DNA of 64,000 bases, taken from the NCBI RefSeq assembly GCF_002499975.2, contig NZ_CP052766.1, forward strand, positions 1,550,001 through 1,614,000, in the 5' to 3' direction. The stretch comes from Alteromonas pelagimontana. GTDB lineage: Bacteria > Pseudomonadota > Gammaproteobacteria > Enterobacterales > Alteromonadaceae. The position numbers and the translations under genes were made by a program. Shown in pieces: positions 60,844 through 64,000 of the stretch (position 1 is the stretch's first letter; each line of letters starts with the position of its first letter). The notes under the pieces were generated by a model. The model did no database searches. It was given only the letters and a program-made list of their open reading frames with translations, and was not told where the DNA came from.

Positions 60844-61997
60844 ATTTTGTGCTTTTTTACCATTCTCTGGTTTCCGACTGGAATCACGGCAACGCGCACT
60901 TTTTGCGCGGCGTTGTCACTGAATTACTAGCTAAAGGACATACGGTAACAACCTATGAACCTGCTGATAGCTGGAGCAAAGCTAACTTAGTTAAAGATCA
61001 TGGCGAGCAACCGCTAAAGGAGTTCAGCCAGCACTATCCCAATCTAAGCAGTATTCAATATGACAAAAATTCGTTGGATCTCACTCAGGCCACAGATAAC
61101 GCTGATGTGGTTATCGTACACGAATGGAATGAAGACTGGCTGGTAAATGGCCTGGGCAAAGTGAGAAAAACCAATCCAGCTTTTCGCCTGCTATTTCACG
61201 ATACCCATCACCGCGCCATTAGCGATCCTAACGGCATAAAAGCTTTCGAGCTTGAATATTACGATGGCATTCTTGCTTTCGGTGAGGTGCTAAGCGAAGT
61301 GTACCGGCAGCACGGGTGGCATAATCAGGTGTGGACGTGGCATGAGGCTGCTGATACCAATGTATTCTACCCTCACCAGCCAAGCGACGATATTGTAAAG
61401 GGAGATGTAGTTTGGGTGGGCAACTGGGGCGACAATGAGCGCACTCAGACATTGCAGGAATTTCTGTTTCAGCCCACGCAGGAACTTAAATTGACCACCA
61501 ATATCTTTGGTGTTCGTTATCCTCCGGAAGTTCTGACTAAACTGAAAGCCTGGGAGATCAAGTATCACGGCTGGCTAGCCAACTTTCGCGCGCCCGACGT
61601 CTTTGCCAATCATCGGATGACGGTGCACATTCCACGTAAATTCTATACCGAACAGCTTCCGGGTATTCCTACCATTCGCCCTTTTGAAGCTATGGCTTGC
61701 GGTATTCCGCTAATTTGCGCCCCCTGGGAAGATGCTGAAAATCTGTTCACTCCAGGCGAAGATTATCTTGTTGTCAAGAATGGCGACCAGATGCAAAAAG
61801 CCATGCAAGCGCTACTGAATGATGACGACTATGCTGCTGAAATGGCGCAACATGCCCTGAACACCATTCTCTCTGGCCACACCTGCGCCCACCGCGTCGA
61901 CCAATTATTAAAAATTTGCAACAGTATGGATGTGAAACCTCGCAGCCTCAGTACGCCCCGTGATTCACAATTGCTTACTCAGGAAACTTATCTATGA
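60840..61997 (+). CDS. CgeB-family glycosyltransferase 1
   Basis: A 385-residue protein of the CgeB/Glyco_trans_1_2 group. The N-terminal half has YHSLVSDWNHGNAHFLRGVV and RGVVTELLAKGHTVTTYEP. The C-terminal donor-binding half has TIRPFEAMACGIPLICAPWED (near residues 281-301). CgeB proteins are best known from Bacillus spore coats, where they are thought to add sugars. Here three in a row suggest stepwise addition of different sugars. ATGA overlaps with both neighbours. Confidence 0.8.
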   Translation: MNFVLFYHSLVSDWNHGNAHFLRGVVTELLAKGHTVTTYEPADSWSKANLVKDHGEQPLKEFSQHYPNLSSIQYDKNSLDLTQATDNADVVIVHEWNEDWLVNGLGKVRKTNPAFRLLFHDTHHRAISDPNGIKAFELEYYDGILAFGEVLSEVYRQHGWHNQVWTWHEAADTNVFYPHQPSDDIVKGDVVWVGNWGDNERTQTLQEFLFQPTQELKLTTNIFGVRYPPEVLTKLKAWEIKYHGWLANFRAPDVFANHRMTVHIPRKFYTEQLPGIPTIRPFEAMACGIPLICAPWEDAENLFTPGEDYLVVKNGDQMQKAMQALLNDDDYAAEMAQHALNTILSGHTCAHRVDQLLKICNSMDVKPRSLSTPRDSQLLTQETYL

Positions 61998-63088
61998 AAT
62001 TAAACATCGCGTTTTTTGGTTCGAGCTTGGTGTCATCTTACTGGAATGGCGCCGCAACCTATTACCGTGGCATCATTCGTGCCCTTGCCGAACGCGGCCA
62101 CACAGTGACATTTTACGAACCCGATGCGTTTGATCGCCAGAAGCACCGTGATATGGAAGATCCTTCCTGGGCACGGGTCAGGGTGTATCAACCTACCGAA
62201 GAAGCAGCTCTGGCGCAGCTAAAAGAAGCAGCGAAGGCTGACATTGTGGTAAAAGCCAGTGGCGTGGGCGTGCTTGATGAATGGCTGGAGCAAGCAGTGT
62301 TGGAATATTGTGGCGATAGCACCACAATATTTTGGGACGTTGATGCGCCAGCCACGCTGGCACGGGTAAAAGAGAACGCCAACGACCCCTTTCGTGAGTT
62401 AATTCCGGAATATGACATGGTCTTAACCTATGGTGGCGGCAATCCGGTTATCGACGAATACACCAAGCTGGGCGCGCAATATTGCCAGCCTATTTATAAT
62501 GCGCTGGATCCCTCTACTCACCACCCGGTAGAACCGGATTCACGATTTAGCTCCGCACTGTTAGGGTTCTTGGGAAATCGTCTACCCGATAGAGAAGCCA
62601 GAGTGAAAGAGTTCTTTTTTAAGCCTGCCCAGCAGTTGCATGATAAGCAGTTTTTGTTAGGAGGCAGCGGATGGGAAGATGTTGCGCAAACCATTCCTAA
62701 TTTAGATTACGCCGGTCATATTTATACTCGGGATCACAATGCCTTTAACTGTAGCCCGCTGGCGGTACTTAATATCAACCGTGACAGTATGGCAGCAACA
62801 GGATTCTCACCCCCTACCCGGGTTTTTGAAGCCGCCGGAGCCGCAGCCTGTCTGATCATGGACTATTGGCAAGGTGTAGAACAATTTTTAGAGCCAGACA
62901 CCGAAGTATTGGTTGCCCGAAATGGTGATGAAGTCACTGCACACCTGCAAAATTTGTCGGTAGAGCGAGCTAAGAGCATTGGTCAGGCGGCGCGAGCGCG
63001 CGTGCTGGCAGAGCATACTTATAGTCATCGCGCAGAACAATTCGAGCAGATTATGAAGGCCGAACGCACCAGTCGTGCCTATGTATAA
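61994..63088 (+). CDS. CgeB-family glycosyltransferase 2
   Basis: A 364-residue paralogue of the preceding gene, with the same layout. FGSSLVSSYWNGAATYYRGII is at the N-terminus, a D-V-D-A-P motif (IFWDVDAPATLARV) in the middle and TRVFEAAGAAACLIMDYWQG near 275-294. It shares the mid-protein DIDTP/DVDAP motif with the third copy rather than the first. It is translationally coupled to the first by ATGA. Substrate unknown. Confidence 0.8.
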   Translation: MKLNIAFFGSSLVSSYWNGAATYYRGIIRALAERGHTVTFYEPDAFDRQKHRDMEDPSWARVRVYQPTEEAALAQLKEAAKADIVVKASGVGVLDEWLEQAVLEYCGDSTTIFWDVDAPATLARVKENANDPFRELIPEYDMVLTYGGGNPVIDEYTKLGAQYCQPIYNALDPSTHHPVEPDSRFSSALLGFLGNRLPDREARVKEFFFKPAQQLHDKQFLLGGSGWEDVAQTIPNLDYAGHIYTRDHNAFNCSPLAVLNINRDSMAATGFSPPTRVFEAAGAAACLIMDYWQGVEQFLEPDTEVLVARNGDEVTAHLQNLSVERAKSIGQAARARVLAEHTYSHRAEQFEQIMKAERTSRAYV

Positions 63089-63106
63089 AAGAGTAGAGGG
63101 TAATTT

Positions 63107-64000
63107 GTGAAGCAACTAAATATTGTTTTTTTTGGCTTATCTATCACCTCTTCCTGGGGCAACGGACATGCTACTACATTTCGCAGTCTGATTAAGGCAT
63201 TAAACCGGCGCGGCCACCAGGTGACATTTTTTGAAAGAGATGTTCCCTGGTATGCCAATCATCGGGATATGCCAGAGCCAGCATTTTGTCAAACCGTGCT
63301 TTACCAGGAACTGGCTGAACTGGATAAACATCGGGAATTAATAAATGATGCCGATTTTATTATTCTCGGTTCATACACTCCCGATGCCGCTGCACTGACT
63401 GATCTTATTGAGAAGGTATCAGCTCCGTGTTTTGCCTTTTATGACATCGACACTCCGGTCACGCTTGCCAAATTGGCAAAAGAAGAATGTGAATATCTCA
63501 CTGCGGATGATATCTCGCGTTTTGATCTCTATCTGTCTTTTACCGGCGGGCCTACTCTTGAATTTTTAGAGCAGAAGTACGGCGCGCGCTGTGCCAAGCC
63601 GCTGTATTGCTCTGTTGATCCCGAACTTTACTATCCTGAAAAGGATACGGAGCGCAAATATGACCTCGGCTACCTTGGTACCTACAGCGATGATCGGCAG
63701 CCGACGGTAGAAGAATTGCTGCTACAGCCTGCGCGCCAGCAATCGTCGCTACAAATGCATGTTGCCGGAGCACAGTATCCTGAAAGCGTAAGCTGGCCTG
63801 CCAATGTATTACACAGCGAACATATTCCGCCTCACTTGCACCGCCATTTTTATAATGAACAGCGTTTTACTCTCAACGTAACCCGACAGGATATGATCCG
63901 CGCGGGATATTCCCCCAGCGTACGACTGTTTGAAGCTGCCGCTTGCGGCACGCCAATCATCAGTGACGTGTGGTCCGGTATTGATGAGTTCTTCAGCATT
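63107..64000 (+). CDS. CgeB-family glycosyltransferase 3 (3' end outside window)
   Basis: An open frame of 298 codons with no stop, running off the right edge. GTG 63107 follows AGAGGG. The protein starts MKQLNIVFFGLSITSSWGNG, has YDIDTPVTLAKLA in the middle and ends SVRLFEAAACGTPIISDVWSG, so it is a third CgeB-type enzyme, closest in layout to the second. The gap from the second gene's stop is 18 bp, the only junction after the second epimerase without overlap. Roughly 70-90 residues are missing at the C-terminus. Confidence 0.82.
   Translation, partial: MKQLNIVFFGLSITSSWGNGHATTFRSLIKALNRRGHQVTFFERDVPWYANHRDMPEPAFCQTVLYQELAELDKHRELINDADFIILGSYTPDAAALTDLIEKVSAPCFAFYDIDTPVTLAKLAKEECEYLTADDISRFDLYLSFTGGPTLEFLEQKYGARCAKPLYCSVDPELYYPEKDTERKYDLGYLGTYSDDRQPTVEELLLQPARQQSSLQMHVAGAQYPESVSWPANVLHSEHIPPHLHRHFYNEQRFTLNVTRQDMIRAGYSPSVRLFEAAACGTPIISDVWSGIDEFFSI

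Overview
The window looks like a piece of chromosome from a marine gammaproteobacterium of the Alteromonadaceae (Alteromonas or a close relative). This is inferred from gene content and order, not from a search. The signs are mrcA divergent from pilMNOPQ, followed by aroK, aroB, damX, dam, rpe and trpS; an argD-astA-astD-DUF1338 operon; DUF2982 and DUF2970 proteins; and moderate GC with long, well-spaced genes. I see no rRNA, tRNA, CRISPR array or prophage.

Layout: 1-12.4 kb carries the end of argA, then a leftward set: a catalase, a lipoprotein hydrolase cut off from its upstream region by an intact IS982-family element (3841-4828), ygjV, a GST of the YghU type, the NAD malic enzyme maeA and the penicillin-binding protein mrcA. 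Two long gaps lie here: 5530-6188, with a likely orphan plus-strand structured transcript ending in strong terminators, and 7044-7969, which has no convincing gene. 12.5-17.1 kb is the type IV pilus assembly operon pilMNOPQ. 17.3-29 kb is the aroK-aroB-damX-dam-rpe-trpS-pabA block, interrupted by a DUF188 gene, a MASE4-like diguanylate cyclase and small genes. 29.5-34.1 kb is arginine catabolism by the succinyltransferase pathway plus a DUF1338 oxygenase. 34.4-41.7 kb holds a GFA-type protein, parC, a 1044-residue phosphorelay kinase with an odd G1 box, a DUF2982 protein and a 46-residue CxxC membrane protein. 42.2-49.1 kb holds pyrB, hemL, a class III nucleotide cyclase, an SDR, a DyP-type protein that appears to lack its catalytic Asp, and ggt. 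49.4-51.2 kb is glnK-amtB behind a sigma-54 promoter and an NtrC-type enhancer site. 51.5-52.8 kb holds a TonB-like N-terminal-anchor protein and exoD.

From 53377 to the right edge is one rightward cluster for an uncharacterised glycan: a UDP-glucuronate decarboxylase-like enzyme, a second sugar epimerase, a fusion of a cytosolic glycosidase-like domain to a tyvelose-epimerase-type SDR, a zinc dehydrogenase without the structural zinc lobe, a Gfo/Idh/MocA oxidoreductase, a GT4 glycosyltransferase and three tandem CgeB-family glycosyltransferases, the last running off the window. From the second epimerase to the second CgeB gene every junction overlaps by 4-14 bases, so the genes are translationally coupled. 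This cluster is the best candidate for an undescribed system. A roughly 160 bp repeat occurs twice, upstream of pyrB and upstream of the TonB-like gene.
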